From Rufibacter hautae (GTDB taxonomy: Bacteria > Bacteroidota > Bacteroidia > Cytophagales > Hymenobacteraceae): a stretch of DNA of 64,000 nt. Both the position numbers and the translations under genes were made by a program. Under the pieces are notes generated by a model. The model had not been told where the DNA came from. It ran no database searches and worked only from the letters and a program-made list of their open reading frames with translations. Numbering within the stretch: position 1 is the stretch's first letter; each line of letters begins with the position of its first letter. The stretch is from the NCBI RefSeq assembly GCF_008271695.1, contig NZ_VKKY01000001.1:986589-1050588 (forward strand). Reading direction: 5' to 3'. Positions 1 through 9,465 of this stretch are shown in pieces.

Positions 1-153
1 GTAACGAAAGGCTGTTTTCTGGTTGGCTAAGATAGGCAAGCCCACCCGCGCCGGGGTACACCAAATGTTTCAAATCTGTTCCCGTTTGGTTAACCCGTGT
101 CCAGCCAGCGGTGTGTTTACTGCCTGATTGTTAGAAAACAGACATAAAACGGC
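1..153. other. Left-edge intergenic stretch
   Basis: No gene is visible here. The last bases before the regulator stop (about 126-153) resemble one degraded half of the window's palindromic intergenic repeat (a GAAAACAG-like core followed by an AAAACGG-like end). Nothing else can be supported. Confidence 0.5.
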
Positions 154-3100
154 TTAGGACTGCTTTTTTTCGTTCTCGCGGCTCTCGGCGTAATGCGAGG
201 GCAGGATGTTGTATTCCTCTTTGAAGTATTTGGTGAAGTATTTCCGGTTGTTGAAGCCCACCTTGTAGGCCACCTCGGCTACAGTCAACTGGCTTTTCTC
301 CAGGAACTGGGCCGCATGCTGCAGGCGTATCTTCCGGATGAATTCCACCGGCGACTGCCCCGTGATGGCCATCATCTTCTTATACAGGTGCACACGGCTC
401 ACGCCCAACTCCTTGCTCATCTCCTCCACCGACAGGTCTGGGTTAGACAGGTTGTCTTCCACGTATTTAATGGCTTTCCGGATGAGTTTATCGTCCAGAG
501 ACACGATCTCGTTCTCGCTGGCCTGCACGCTTATCTTCTTCTCAAACACCTTCTGCAACAGCGCCCGCTGCGAGATCAGGTTCTTGATGCGAGACAGCAG
601 CATATCAAAGTTGAAGGGCTTGGTGAGGTAATCGTTGGCGCCTACGTCCAGGCCTTTGAGTTTTTTCTCGTCTGAGGCGTGCGCGGTTAGCAAGACAAAC
701 GGAATCTGTGAGGTTCTGGGGTCGGCCTTGATCTTTTTGCAGAACTCCATGCCGTCTACCTCGGGCATCATGAGGTCGCTCACAATCAGGTCGGGCAGGT
801 GGAAGAGCGCCTTTTGCCAGCCTTCTTTTCCGTCACGGGCCTCCAGGATGTTGAAGTGCGGTTTCAGGCTGTCTTTGAGGTAGAACCTGAAATCATCGTT
901 ATCTTCCACCACCAGCACCACGGGTTTGTTGTCGGCGAAAACCGGCTTCTGGGGTTTAGAGGATTCTGCCTCGGCGGGCTGGACAGTCTCCTGGGTTTCT
1001 ACCGCAGTCTCTTGGTCGGCCTGGGCCTTGCTCCGTTCTTTCACCGGGATGGTCACGGTAAAGCAGCTTCCCTGGTTGGGGGCACTCTCCACAGTAATCA
1101 CGCCGCCGTGCAGGTTCACAAACTCCTGCACCAAGGCCAACCCGATGCCGCTGCCCTGGTTCACCATGTGGCTGGGCACCGTATCGCGGAAAAACCGCTC
1201 GAAGATCTTTTTGTGGTTCTCCCTGGCAATACCAATACCGCTGTCTTTCACCTTGATCTCCAGAATCTTGATTCCTTCTGAAGAAGAGTCATTGTTGTGG
1301 CAGTTCAGCTCTACTGAGATACGGCCGTGCTCCGGGGTGAACTTAAAGGCGTTGGACAGCAGGTTGAACAGGATCTTCTCCAGTTTATCCTTGTCAAAGG
1401 AAGTGTGCAGTTCGGGCACGGTGCTCTGGAAAGAAAGGGAAATATGCTTCTTGTCAGAAAGGTCCCCGAAAGATTGGACGGTTTCCTCTACAAAGGCCAC
1501 CACGTTGCCCTCAGAAGGAGAGAGTTTGATATCCTCCACGTCCATCTTCTTGAAATCAAGCAGCTGGTTCACCATGTTCAAGAGGCGCCGGGCGTTCTTG
1601 TTGATCATCTGGTACTGCTGGTGCACCTCAGGGTCAGAAGTGGTTTTCAGCAGTTTCTCAATGGGCGCCAGAATAAGCGTGAGCGGCGTCCTGAACTCAT
1701 GGCTCACGTTGGTGAAGAACTTGATCTTAAGGATATCCAGCTCGTGCAATTGGCGCGCCTCCCTTTTCTCCTGCTCCATCTCAAACCTGGCGATGGCTTT
1801 TTTGAGTTCTATCCGCCGGATTAGCACCAGTCCTACCACTATCACCACAGCGTACAGTAGAAAAGCCAGGGGCGTTTGCCAGAAAGGCGCCAGCACGGTA
1901 ATCTTCATGGTGGCCGGGGTTGGGGTCCAGACGCCGTCATTGTTGGCCGCCATCACCTTGAACTCATACTCGCCGGGGTCCAAGTTGGTATAAGTGATTT
2001 TCCGGTTGCCATCGGTGATGGGGTGCCACTCCTTGTCAAAGCCTTCCAGTTTGTAGCGGTAACGGTTCTTCTCGGGGTGGATGAAGTTCAGGGCCGCGAA
2101 CTCAATGGAAAACACGTTCTCGTCATGTTCCAGGGTGATTTCCTGGGTGTCAGAGATGGATTTCTCCAGAATCACGCGGTCATTGAAAGGCTGGTTGGGC
2201 TCCAGGCTCTTGTTGAACAACTGAAAATCGGTGAACACCACCTTGGGCGCTACCCTGTTCTTCTCTATGCGGCCGGGCGTGAAAAGATTGAACCCGTTGG
2301 AGCCGCCAAAGACCAACTCCCCGCGGCGGGTGACCAGGGCAGCGTTTTCATTGAAGGCTTTGCCCTGCAACCCGTCCTGCTCGTCATAGCTCCTGAAATC
2401 ATAGCGGTACCCCTGCCCCTCTTTCTTGATGATGACGTTGGCGATGCCGTTGTGGGTACTCACCCACAGGTTGCCGCTTTTGTCTTCCAGCATGGTGGTG
2501 ACGGAGTTGTTGGGCAGGCCGTCTTTGACCGTGAAATGGGTGAAGGAGTTATTGCGGTCGTTGTACAGGTCAAGGCCCTCGGTGGTGCCAATCCAGAGGT
2601 TGTTCCGGCTGTCTCTTTTTATAAAGGTGATGTTGTTGCTGAGGAGGCTCTTGGGGTTCTTGGGGTCATGGAGAAAGAAAGTGCTCTTGCCCGTTTCCTT
2701 GTTGAAAACGTCAATGCCGTAGCCGCCGCCCACCCAGAGATTGCCCTGCCGGTCCTCGGTGATGGAACTGATGTAATCGCAGTGGATGGGGAATTTGCCC
2801 GCGCCTCCTTTGGAGTGGATGAACCCGTTCAGCGCCGGATCAAAGAGGTCCAGGCCGCCCCTGAGCGTGCCAATCCAGAGGTTGCCTTGGGTGTCTTCGT
2901 AGAGTTCCCAGATGTTGTTATCGGCCAGGCTCTGCGGGTTTCCCGGCTCATTTTTGTAATGGACGAACTTCTGGCCCTCCAACCGCGAGAGGCCGCCCAG
3001 GTAAGTGCCCACCCACAGCTTCTGGTTCCGGTCAAGGAGCAGGCTCACGATGATGTCACTGGAAAGGCTGGAAGCGTCCTTGGGATTGTGCGTGTAGCGG

Positions 3101-4329
3101 GTGTACTGGCCCGTGGCCCGATCCAGATACAGCAGACCGGCGCCGTTGGTACCAATCCAGAGATTGCCTTTCGCGTCCTCGGCGAAGGCGTTCACATCAT
3201 CAAAAGGCAGGCTGCCGGGCACCGAGGAGTGGGACTTGACATGCGGAAACCGGATGATGTTCTGGTGGTAGTAGTTGACTCCTTTCTTGAAGGTTCCCAC
3301 CCAGATAATACCCTCGCTGTCTTTATATAAAGAGTGGATGCTGTTATCGGCGAGGCTCTGGTCAGAATCCCAATTGTGCCGGATGTACTGCACGGTGGAG
3401 TTCTGCTTGTCGATGACGTTGATGCCGCCGTGGTCGGTGCCCACCCAGATCTTACCCGGGGCGCCTTCAATGATGCCGCGCACCATATTGTTGTTGAGTT
3501 TCAGCCCCGGAGAGTCTTTGTGGATATGCTGGAGCGTTTTACCAGCGCTGGAGTAAAAGTAGACGCCGCCCTCCCTTTCGCGCACGTAGAGCCACAGGTC
3601 ATTGGCGCTGTCCACAGTGAGCGCGTAGTCCTGGGTTTCCTGGCTGTACTTGCGGTAGATGTCATCGTTGCGCTCTACCACCTTGAGGGTTTTGCCGTCC
3701 AGCCGCTCCAGGAGGCCGTTTTGGTGCACCATCCAGATATCGCCGCGGGAGGTCTGGCCTATGGCCGATAGGTTGTTCGTGCTCAGGCTGCTTTTGGCGG
3801 AGAACGCGTGCTTCAGGTGGATGGAAGTGCGGTTGCGCACATTGTATTTCACCAGTCCCTGGCCAGCCAACACAAACCAGAAGTTACCCTCCCGGTCTTT
3901 GAGGATGTCCTGCACCACGCTGCTCGCCGGCAGTTTGTACTGCTTCAGGAAAGCCTGCTGGTTGCGGTAAAACCGCTCGGTCTGCGGGTCAAAGATGCAG
4001 CTGCCCTGGAACGTCTGCACCCAAATGCGGCCATCGGGGCCTTCCAGCAGTTTGGTCACATCGTTGCTGATGAGGGATGTGGTGTCGTTGGACTGGGATT
4101 TGTAGACTTTGAGTTTATTTCCGTCATAGCGGTTCAGCCCGCCCGAGACGGTCCCCACCCACAGGAAACCGCGGCTGTCTTTCAAGAAACACTTCACTTG
4201 GTTGCTGGACAAGCCCTGGTCCATGTCTATCGACGAAAACCTGAACTGCCCCGGTGCCTGCGCCTGTCCCTTCCGGGCCATTGACCCCAGCAGCACCAGC
4301 ATTACCACTAACCATCTATTCAATCCCAT
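154..4329 (-). CDS. Hybrid two-component system sensor/regulator (HTCS)
   Basis: Sensor histidine kinase, receiver and DNA-binding regulator in one 1391-residue chain, the usual regulator of Bacteroidota polysaccharide loci. A signal peptide (residues 1-23) is followed by about fourteen Reg_prop propeller repeats (W(V/I)GT...GG motifs, about 30-740), a Y_Y_Y domain (about 750-815) and one membrane helix (about 819-840). The cytoplasmic part has HisKA with His877 in VSHEFRTP, HATPase (about 985-1095, GSGIGLAL), a receiver (about 1133-1250, phospho-acceptor Asp1185 in SDLMMPE, Lys in LTKPF) and a C-terminal AraC-type HTH (about 1283-1385). It is divergent from the GH3 gene, so it probably senses mannan oligosaccharides in the periplasm and activates the locus to its right. 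Ligand identity is inferred from neighbours only. Confidence 0.93.
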   Translation of the reverse strand: MGLNRWLVVMLVLLGSMARKGQAQAPGQFRFSSIDMDQGLSSNQVKCFLKDSRGFLWVGTVSGGLNRYDGNKLKVYKSQSNDTTSLISNDVTKLLEGPDGRIWVQTFQGSCIFDPQTERFYRNQQAFLKQYKLPASSVVQDILKDREGNFWFVLAGQGLVKYNVRNRTSIHLKHAFSAKSSLSTNNLSAIGQTSRGDIWMVHQNGLLERLDGKTLKVVERNDDIYRKYSQETQDYALTVDSANDLWLYVREREGGVYFYSSAGKTLQHIHKDSPGLKLNNNMVRGIIEGAPGKIWVGTDHGGINVIDKQNSTVQYIRHNWDSDQSLADNSIHSLYKDSEGIIWVGTFKKGVNYYHQNIIRFPHVKSHSSVPGSLPFDDVNAFAEDAKGNLWIGTNGAGLLYLDRATGQYTRYTHNPKDASSLSSDIIVSLLLDRNQKLWVGTYLGGLSRLEGQKFVHYKNEPGNPQSLADNNIWELYEDTQGNLWIGTLRGGLDLFDPALNGFIHSKGGAGKFPIHCDYISSITEDRQGNLWVGGGYGIDVFNKETGKSTFFLHDPKNPKSLLSNNITFIKRDSRNNLWIGTTEGLDLYNDRNNSFTHFTVKDGLPNNSVTTMLEDKSGNLWVSTHNGIANVIIKKEGQGYRYDFRSYDEQDGLQGKAFNENAALVTRRGELVFGGSNGFNLFTPGRIEKNRVAPKVVFTDFQLFNKSLEPNQPFNDRVILEKSISDTQEITLEHDENVFSIEFAALNFIHPEKNRYRYKLEGFDKEWHPITDGNRKITYTNLDPGEYEFKVMAANNDGVWTPTPATMKITVLAPFWQTPLAFLLYAVVIVVGLVLIRRIELKKAIARFEMEQEKREARQLHELDILKIKFFTNVSHEFRTPLTLILAPIEKLLKTTSDPEVHQQYQMINKNARRLLNMVNQLLDFKKMDVEDIKLSPSEGNVVAFVEETVQSFGDLSDKKHISLSFQSTVPELHTSFDKDKLEKILFNLLSNAFKFTPEHGRISVELNCHNNDSSSEGIKILEIKVKDSGIGIARENHKKIFERFFRDTVPSHMVNQGSGIGLALVQEFVNLHGGVITVESAPNQGSCFTVTIPVKERSKAQADQETAVETQETVQPAEAESSKPQKPVFADNKPVVLVVEDNDDFRFYLKDSLKPHFNILEARDGKEGWQKALFHLPDLIVSDLMMPEVDGMEFCKKIKADPRTSQIPFVLLTAHASDEKKLKGLDVGANDYLTKPFNFDMLLSRIKNLISQRALLQKVFEKKISVQASENEIVSLDDKLIRKAIKYVEDNLSNPDLSVEEMSKELGVSRVHLYKKMMAITGQSPVEFIRKIRLQHAAQFLEKSQLTVAEVAYKVGFNNRKYFTKYFKEEYNILPSHYAESRENEKKQS

Positions 4330-4437
4330 ACCTGATATTCAGCGGATATTTACCCCAATACCGTCCCCTGTCCTGAGGTTCGGTTCTTCATTTTGATCCT
4401 GCACCGGCGGGCGGCGCCTACCTCTTTTGCTTCGGCC

Positions 4438-4472
4438 TTTTAAGCCTGTTTTCAGAAAACTGGCGCTAAAAC
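4438..4472. repeat. Palindromic intergenic repeat, copy 1
   Basis: Imperfect palindrome with AAGCCTGTTTT in the left half and AAAACTGGCGCTAAAAC in the right half. It belongs to the family whose perfect copy is at 18858-18895. Confidence 0.65.
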
Positions 4473-4561
4473 AAAACCCTTCAGACTGGCAAAAGGCAGT
4501 TATCATTCTAACCCCTCCAACACAGACCAACCTTCCAAAACGTTCCTTGGCCAACCAAAGC

Positions 4562-4595
4562 TTTTTAGCCGTTTTCCAGAAAACAGGCCTGAAAC
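4562..4595. repeat. Palindromic intergenic repeat, copy 2
   Basis: Same family: left half TTTAGCCGTTTTCC, right half GAAAACAGGCCTGAAAC. It is 89 bases from copy 1 in the same gap. Confidence 0.7.
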
Positions 4596-4901
4596 ACAAG
4601 CTTGACATTTTAGGCTTTAAACTCCCAAAAGTTACGACTTTGCTAACAGAACCCCAATTTTTGCTCAGGCCGCGGAAAGAATGTCAACCACTGGGGCCAG
4701 AACCAAACCTCCCACCTGGCCAAAGGTACCGCCTTTGGCCGCGCCCCGGAAGTATCAAATGTTTCCTTTTGGTGGTTCATTTGTTAAGAATGGCCCACCA
4801 CCGCAGGACTCCTCAAAAAGATGCTTTATACTTGTACAATCCCTGTTTTTGGGCGTTCCAAGGCAGGGGATTATCTGAACAAAATCAAACAACCGAAAAC
4901 A

Positions 4902-7208
4902 ATGAGATACCTTACCCCAATGGCTTTGGTCTTGGCGTTAGGGCTGCAAGCCTGCAGTTCTACCCAGACGGGGCAGTCTGCCAAACCAGAAGCCTCTATG
5001 TCTGCGGCCACCAGCACCGCTCCGGCCACCCAAGCCCGCGACCAGCAGATTGAGGACCTGCTCTCCAGAATGACCGTGGAGGAAAAAGTAGGGCAGATGA
5101 CGCAGCTCACCATTGACCTGATCCTGAAAGACACTGAAGCGGCCACGGTAGACACCGCCAAGCTGCGCCAGGTCTTGGTGAACCACCACATCGGCTCTAT
5201 CCTGAACGTCAAGGGCCGCGCCTACACCATTGACGAGTGGCACACCGTCCTGAATGCCATCCATGACGTGACCGACAAGACCCGCCTGAAGATTCCGGTG
5301 ATCTACGGCATTGACGCCATCCATGGGAACAACTACCTGGCCGGTACTACCCTGTATCCGCACAACATCGGGATGGCCGCCACCCGTAACCCGGAGCTGG
5401 TGAACCGCCTGGCCCAGATCACCGCCCTGGAAACGCGGGCGGCCGGTATTCCGTGGAACTTTGACCCAGTGTTGGATGTGGGCCGTCAGCCGCTGTGGCC
5501 GCGCTTTGAGGAAACCTTCGGCGAAGACGTGTTTGTGGTGAAAACCATGGGCGCCGCCGCCATCAGAGGGTATGAGCAGAACGGAAAAGGCCCCGATTTC
5601 ACCGTGGCCGCCTGTATGAAGCACTTCCTGGGCTACTCCTACCCTTCTACCGGCAAAGACCGCACGCCTTCCTACATTCCGGAGCAGATGCTGCGCGAGG
5701 TTTTCCTGCCGCCGTTCAAAGCGGCCGTGGAAGCCGGCGCTTCTACCGTCATGATCAACTCCGGCGAGATCAACGGCGTTCCGGTACACGGCAGCAAGTA
5801 TTACCTGACCCAAATCCTACGGAACGAACTGGGCTTTGAGGGCGTGGCTGTCTCTGACTGGGAAGACGTGATTCGTCTGCACACCCGCCATAAAGTGGCC
5901 GCCACCCCTAAAGAAGCGGTGAGAATGGCCGTAGAAGCCGGGCTGGACATGAGCATGGTCCCCACCGATTATTCTTTCTATGACCACCTGGTGGCTTTGG
6001 TGAAAGAAGGCACCATCTCTGAAGACCGCATCAACACCTCGGTGCGCCGCATTCTGGCTCTTAAGAAAAAACTGGGCTTGTTTGAGCAAGTGAGACCAAA
6101 GGCAGCCCTCAAAACCACCATTCACAAGGCTGAGTTTGACCAGGTATCCCTGCAGTCTGCCCTGGAGAGCATCACCCTGCTGAAGAACAACAACCAGGTG
6201 CTGCCGCTTAAGAAGACCTCCAAGATTGTGGTAGCCGGCCCAACCGCCAACACCCTGGCGGCCTTGCACGGCAGCTGGTCGTATATCTGGCAAGGAACCG
6301 ATGAAACGCAATATCCAACCAAAGCCAAAACCTTGGTGCAAGGCTTGGTGGCGGAGATCGGGAAGAACAATGTGATTTCCCGTTCTGTGGCTGATTTCGC
6401 CAATGCGGCCAACTACAACGTGGCCCAGCTGAAAAGAGACGCCGCCCAGGCGCAAGCCATCGTGCTTTGCTTAGGCGAGAAAGCGTACGCCGAGAGCCCT
6501 GGCGTGATTGATGACCTTGACTTAGAGGAAAACCAACTGGCCCTGGTGAGAGCCGCCAAAGAAACCGGTAAACCGGTGATCATTGTATTGCTGGAAGGCA
6601 GACCACGCGTGCTTTCTTCGGTAGAGCCGTTAGCCGATGCGATTGTGATGGCTTACAGACCGGCTACCTTCGGGGCTGCAGCCATTTCCGATGTGCTCTT
6701 CGGGGACTACAACCCTGACGGCGTGCTGCCGTTCACGTACCCAAGATTCTCCGGCGACGTGCTGACCTACGACCACAAAGGCACCGAGATCATCCGGGAG
6801 GATATTCCTAATGCCGCCGGTAACCGTGGTTTCAACCCGCAGTGGCCGTTCGGACACGGTTTGAGCTACACTACTTTTGCTTTCTCTGACCTGCGCGTAG
6901 ACAAAACCACCTTCGGCAACAACGATAACCTGAAGGTAACGGTGAAGGTGCGGAACACCGGCAGCAAGGCTGGTAAAAAAGCGGTGGAACTCTACAGCCA
7001 CGACCAGTACGCCAGCATCACCCCGGCCGCCCGCCGCCTGAGAGCTTTCTCCAAAGTGTCGCTGCAGCCCGGCGAGGAGAAGGAAGTGAGCTTCACTATT
7101 TCGGCTAAAGATTTGGCTTTCGTGAACGAGGCCGGCAAATGGGTAACGGAGCCCGGCGCCTTCGACCTGATGGTAGGCGACCAGAAAACTGTGATAACTC
7201 TCCAATAA
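4902..7208 (+). CDS. GH3 beta-glucosidase, lipoprotein
   Basis: Exo-acting beta-glycosidase of family GH3 (beta-glucosidase type), likely removing terminal glucose or related residues from gluco- or galactoglucomannan fragments. I choose ATG 4902 (768 residues) over the longer reading at 4821 because it begins directly with a signal peptide ending in the lipobox LQAC (Cys18). The N-terminal TIM barrel has KHF in CMKHFLGY and the nucleophile Asp319 in VSDWEDV. The alpha/beta sandwich contains the LPF motif and is followed by a C-terminal fibronectin-III-like domain. It is read divergently from the HTCS and is first in the glycosidase run. Exact substrate is not visible from sequence. Confidence 0.93.
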   Translation: MRYLTPMALVLALGLQACSSTQTGQSAKPEASMSAATSTAPATQARDQQIEDLLSRMTVEEKVGQMTQLTIDLILKDTEAATVDTAKLRQVLVNHHIGSILNVKGRAYTIDEWHTVLNAIHDVTDKTRLKIPVIYGIDAIHGNNYLAGTTLYPHNIGMAATRNPELVNRLAQITALETRAAGIPWNFDPVLDVGRQPLWPRFEETFGEDVFVVKTMGAAAIRGYEQNGKGPDFTVAACMKHFLGYSYPSTGKDRTPSYIPEQMLREVFLPPFKAAVEAGASTVMINSGEINGVPVHGSKYYLTQILRNELGFEGVAVSDWEDVIRLHTRHKVAATPKEAVRMAVEAGLDMSMVPTDYSFYDHLVALVKEGTISEDRINTSVRRILALKKKLGLFEQVRPKAALKTTIHKAEFDQVSLQSALESITLLKNNNQVLPLKKTSKIVVAGPTANTLAALHGSWSYIWQGTDETQYPTKAKTLVQGLVAEIGKNNVISRSVADFANAANYNVAQLKRDAAQAQAIVLCLGEKAYAESPGVIDDLDLEENQLALVRAAKETGKPVIIVLLEGRPRVLSSVEPLADAIVMAYRPATFGAAAISDVLFGDYNPDGVLPFTYPRFSGDVLTYDHKGTEIIREDIPNAAGNRGFNPQWPFGHGLSYTTFAFSDLRVDKTTFGNNDNLKVTVKVRNTGSKAGKKAVELYSHDQYASITPAARRLRAFSKVSLQPGEEKEVSFTISAKDLAFVNEAGKWVTEPGAFDLMVGDQKTVITLQ

Positions 7209-7220
7209 CTGACTCACTGT

Positions 7221-7281
7221 AAACAAGCTTTCCGTTTAGGGCATTTTTCTAAAAAACAGCCCCAAAACGGAAAGCTTGTTT
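7221..7281. terminator. Long hairpin after GH3, built around the palindromic repeat
   Basis: Twelve bases after the GH3 stop, AAACAAGCTTTCCGTTT pairs with AAACGGAAAGCTTGTTT, enclosing a copy of the palindromic repeat (AGGGC...GCCCC). A T-rich stretch follows. This looks like a rho-independent terminator in which the repeat forms the top of the stem. Confidence 0.7.
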
Positions 7282-7316
7282 CTTTTAGCTTAAGCCTCAC
7301 CTGCCGCAGATAGCTG

Positions 7317-7350
7317 TTTCCGGGCTGTTTTCCAAAAATCGGCCTTGAAA
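7317..7350. repeat. Palindromic intergenic repeat, copy 4
   Basis: CGGGCTGTTTTCC followed by AAAATCGGCCTTGAAA. It lies 35 bases after the GH3 terminator hairpin, so the gap has two copies of the family. Confidence 0.6.
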
Positions 7351-7421
7351 CCAATAGATAAAACCGGCAGGTCACTTTTGAATCAAATCATCAAATCTCA
7401 TATCACCAATTCCCAAGAAAC

Positions 7422-8447
7422 ATGAACCCTATTAAGCATTTTTTGCGCCACACTTTCGTCCTGTTGCTGGCGGCAACCGTGTGTTTTGGGTGCAAAAGCA
7501 CCGTGCCAGACAAGCCTGCCGCGGTGCAGACGCCGGTGGAGAAACACGGGCAACTGAGTATTGTGGGCACGCACTTGGTGGACCAGAACGGAAAAGCGGT
7601 GCAGCTCAGGGGCATGTCTTTCTTCTGGAGCCAATGGCAGGGCAGTTTCTACAACCCAACTACGGTGAAGTGGCTGAAGGACGATTGGCAGAATACCGTG
7701 GTGCGGGCGGCCATAGGCGTAGACATGGGCGGTTACCTCAAGAACCCCGAGGCCGAGAAGCAGAAGGTGATCACGGTGGTGGAAGCCGCCATCAAGGAAG
7801 GCATTTACGTCATCATTGACTGGCACGACCATGAGGCGCACAAGCACACTGAGCAGGCCAAAGCATTCTTCAGCGAGATGGCCCAGCGCTTCGGGGAGTA
7901 CCCCAACGTGATCTACGAGCCGTTCAACGAGCCTCTGGAAGACGCCGATTGGGCCACCCAGATCAAACCTTACCACGAAACCATCATCCAGGAAATCAGG
8001 AAGCATGACCCCGACAACGTCATTGTCTGCGGTACCAGAATGTGGTCTCAGCGGGTAGACGAGGCCGCAGAGAACCCCATCAACGCGCGCAACATCGCCT
8101 ATACTTTGCATTACTACGCCGCCACGCACAAACAGGAGCTCCGCAACATTGCCGCCAAAGCCATCGCCAAAGGGGCGCCGCTGTTCGTGACCGAGTTCGG
8201 GACCTGCGCCGCCGACGGCAACGGAAAGGTGGATGAGGCAGAGTCTATAGCTTGGTGGGCTTTCCTGGACGAGCACCAGATCTCGTGGTGCAACTGGTCG
8301 GTAGCCAACAAAGACGAGGCCGCCTCGGCCCTGAAACCCGGTATTAACGCCCCTGGTCAGTGGGCCGAAGCCAACATCAGCGCCTCGGGGCAACTGGTGC
8401 GGCAGCAACTTCTGGAGAAAGCCAAACAGGAGAAAACGCAGCCTTAA
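7422..8447 (+). CDS. GH5 endoglucanase-like glycoside hydrolase, probable lipoprotein
   Basis: Family GH5 endo-beta-glycosidase of 341 residues, most like bacterial endo-1,4-glucanases. An N-terminal signal ends near Cys24 (CFGC), a loose lipobox. The catalytic acid/base is Glu170 in YEPFNEPL and the nucleophile Glu258 in FVTEFGT; the conserved HY pair lies in TLHYYAATH. It sits directly after the GH3 gene on the same strand and is closed by a strong terminator, so GH3-GH5 may form a unit attacking the glucose-containing linkages of glucomannan. A mannanase specificity cannot be excluded. Confidence 0.88.
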   Translation: MNPIKHFLRHTFVLLLAATVCFGCKSTVPDKPAAVQTPVEKHGQLSIVGTHLVDQNGKAVQLRGMSFFWSQWQGSFYNPTTVKWLKDDWQNTVVRAAIGVDMGGYLKNPEAEKQKVITVVEAAIKEGIYVIIDWHDHEAHKHTEQAKAFFSEMAQRFGEYPNVIYEPFNEPLEDADWATQIKPYHETIIQEIRKHDPDNVIVCGTRMWSQRVDEAAENPINARNIAYTLHYYAATHKQELRNIAAKAIAKGAPLFVTEFGTCAADGNGKVDEAESIAWWAFLDEHQISWCNWSVANKDEAASALKPGINAPGQWAEANISASGQLVRQQLLEKAKQEKTQP

Positions 8448-8470
8448 CCTGGTTGTTCGAACCAGCTATT

Positions 8471-8518
8471 AGCAGAAATCCCCACGTAAACCATTTTACG
8501 CGGGGATTTCTGCTTTTC
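8471..8518 (+). terminator. Rho-independent terminator after GH5
   Basis: A 20-bp stem with one mismatch (AGCAGAAATCCCC plus ACGTAAA paired with TTTACG plus CGGGGATTTCTGCT), four-base loop and following TTTT. It starts 23 bases after the GH5 stop. Confidence 0.85.
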
Positions 8519-8540
8519 AAGAAGAAGGCCTGCCGTTGTG

Positions 8541-8575
8541 TTTAGGGCCTGTTTTAAGAAAATCGGCCTTGAAAC
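8541..8575. repeat. Palindromic intergenic repeat, copy 5
   Basis: TTTAGGGCCTGTTTT followed by AAAATCGGCCTTGAAAC, located between the GH5 terminator and the stop of the convergent AraC gene. Confidence 0.7.
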
Positions 8576-8592
8576 GGAGCTTTGGTTTTGTA

Positions 8593-9465
8593 TTAAATAA
8601 ACACCCGAGAGCCGGAGTAGTTCTGCCGGAATTCTTTGGGCGTACAGCCGTTTTTGCGCCGAAAAATGCGGTTGAAGTAAGAGAGGTTGTTGAAGCCGCA
8701 CTTGAAAGAGACCTCCGAGATGGTTTCGGTGGTGTCAATGAGCATGCGCGAGGCGTGCCCTAGCCTGATCTCGTTCAGGCTCTCGATAAAGGTTTTTCCG
8801 GTCCGTTTTTTAATAAACCGACTGAAAGAGACTTCGGGCATGTTCACCACTTTGGCCACATCGGCGAGGGAAACCTCTTTGTCATAGTAGGTCTGCATGT
8901 ACTCAAACGCTTTCTCAATGCGCCGGCTGTAGTAGTTGAACTGGTCTGAGGTGAAGGAGCTGTTGGAGAGCGTGCGCATGTTGCGCGAGATGGACAAATC
9001 ATGCAGGATGGAGATCAGCTCCAGCACCGAGTCAAAGCCGCCTTTCTGGGTCAGTTGTTTCAGGCGGGGCCTGAACGCCTCTTTTATCTCACGGGAGAAA
9101 GAAATGCCTTTGCTGGCGCGCTCCAGCAAAGCCCTGATGAAGCTCAACTGGTTCCGGCGCAGGAATTTCTCATCCAGCAGATCGCGGTGGAACTGAATGG
9201 TGATCTCCTCAATCTCCTTGCTTTTGCACTGGTGCGTAAACCAACCATGCGGCAGATTGCTTCCCACCAAAACCAAGTCCAGGTCATCAATGATCTCCAC
9301 GTGGTCGCCCACTACCCGTTTGGCACCGGCAGCGTTGTACACAAAGTTCAACTCGAAGTCCTCGTGGTAATGAAGCGGAAAGTTGAATTCCTCCTTCACC
9401 CTGGAAAACAGGGTAAAGCAGTCGTTCTGCGTCAGAGGGGTAATCTCACGATAAATTGCACTCAT
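8593..9465 (-). CDS. AraC-family transcriptional regulator
   Basis: A 290-residue regulator with an N-terminal cupin-like sensor half (about 1-110, including LPHGWFTH) and a C-terminal HTH_18 pair (about 185-285: LADVAKVVNMPEVSFSRF and ISEVSFKCGFNNLSYFNRIF). It is encoded on the minus strand between the GH3-GH5 unit and the GH26-led run, with a 522-bp upstream region shared with GH26. It is therefore a likely local controller, in addition to the HTCS. The ligand would be a sugar, by analogy with related AraC proteins; nothing in the sequence identifies it. Confidence 0.9.
   Translation of the reverse strand: MSAIYREITPLTQNDCFTLFSRVKEEFNFPLHYHEDFELNFVYNAAGAKRVVGDHVEIIDDLDLVLVGSNLPHGWFTHQCKSKEIEEITIQFHRDLLDEKFLRRNQLSFIRALLERASKGISFSREIKEAFRPRLKQLTQKGGFDSVLELISILHDLSISRNMRTLSNSSFTSDQFNYYSRRIEKAFEYMQTYYDKEVSLADVAKVVNMPEVSFSRFIKKRTGKTFIESLNEIRLGHASRMLIDTTETISEVSFKCGFNNLSYFNRIFRRKNGCTPKEFRQNYSGSRVFI

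Larger units (their letters stand above)
4330..4901. other. Divergent intergenic region between HTCS and GH3
   Basis: This 572-bp gap should contain promoters for both divergent genes. It holds two copies of the palindromic repeat (4438-4472 and 4562-4595). A weak -7-like TATACTTG lies at 4827-4834, about 70 bases before the GH3 start, without a convincing -33 partner. No gene was recognised. Confidence 0.5.

Noticed and set aside
926-1993. A 355-codon open reading frame on the plus strand within the HTCS region
   Set aside because: Overlaps kinase and receiver coding sequence in antisense; low-complexity Ser/Leu composition and no domain.
1876-3330. A 484-codon open reading frame antisense to the hybrid regulator
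   Set aside because: It lies wholly inside the HTCS gene on the other strand, has valine/glycine-rich composition typical of shadow frames and no recognisable domain.
4427-5053. A 208-codon plus-strand frame upstream of GH3
   Set aside because: It begins in palindromic repeats and runs out of frame into the GH3 coding region, with no signal or domain.
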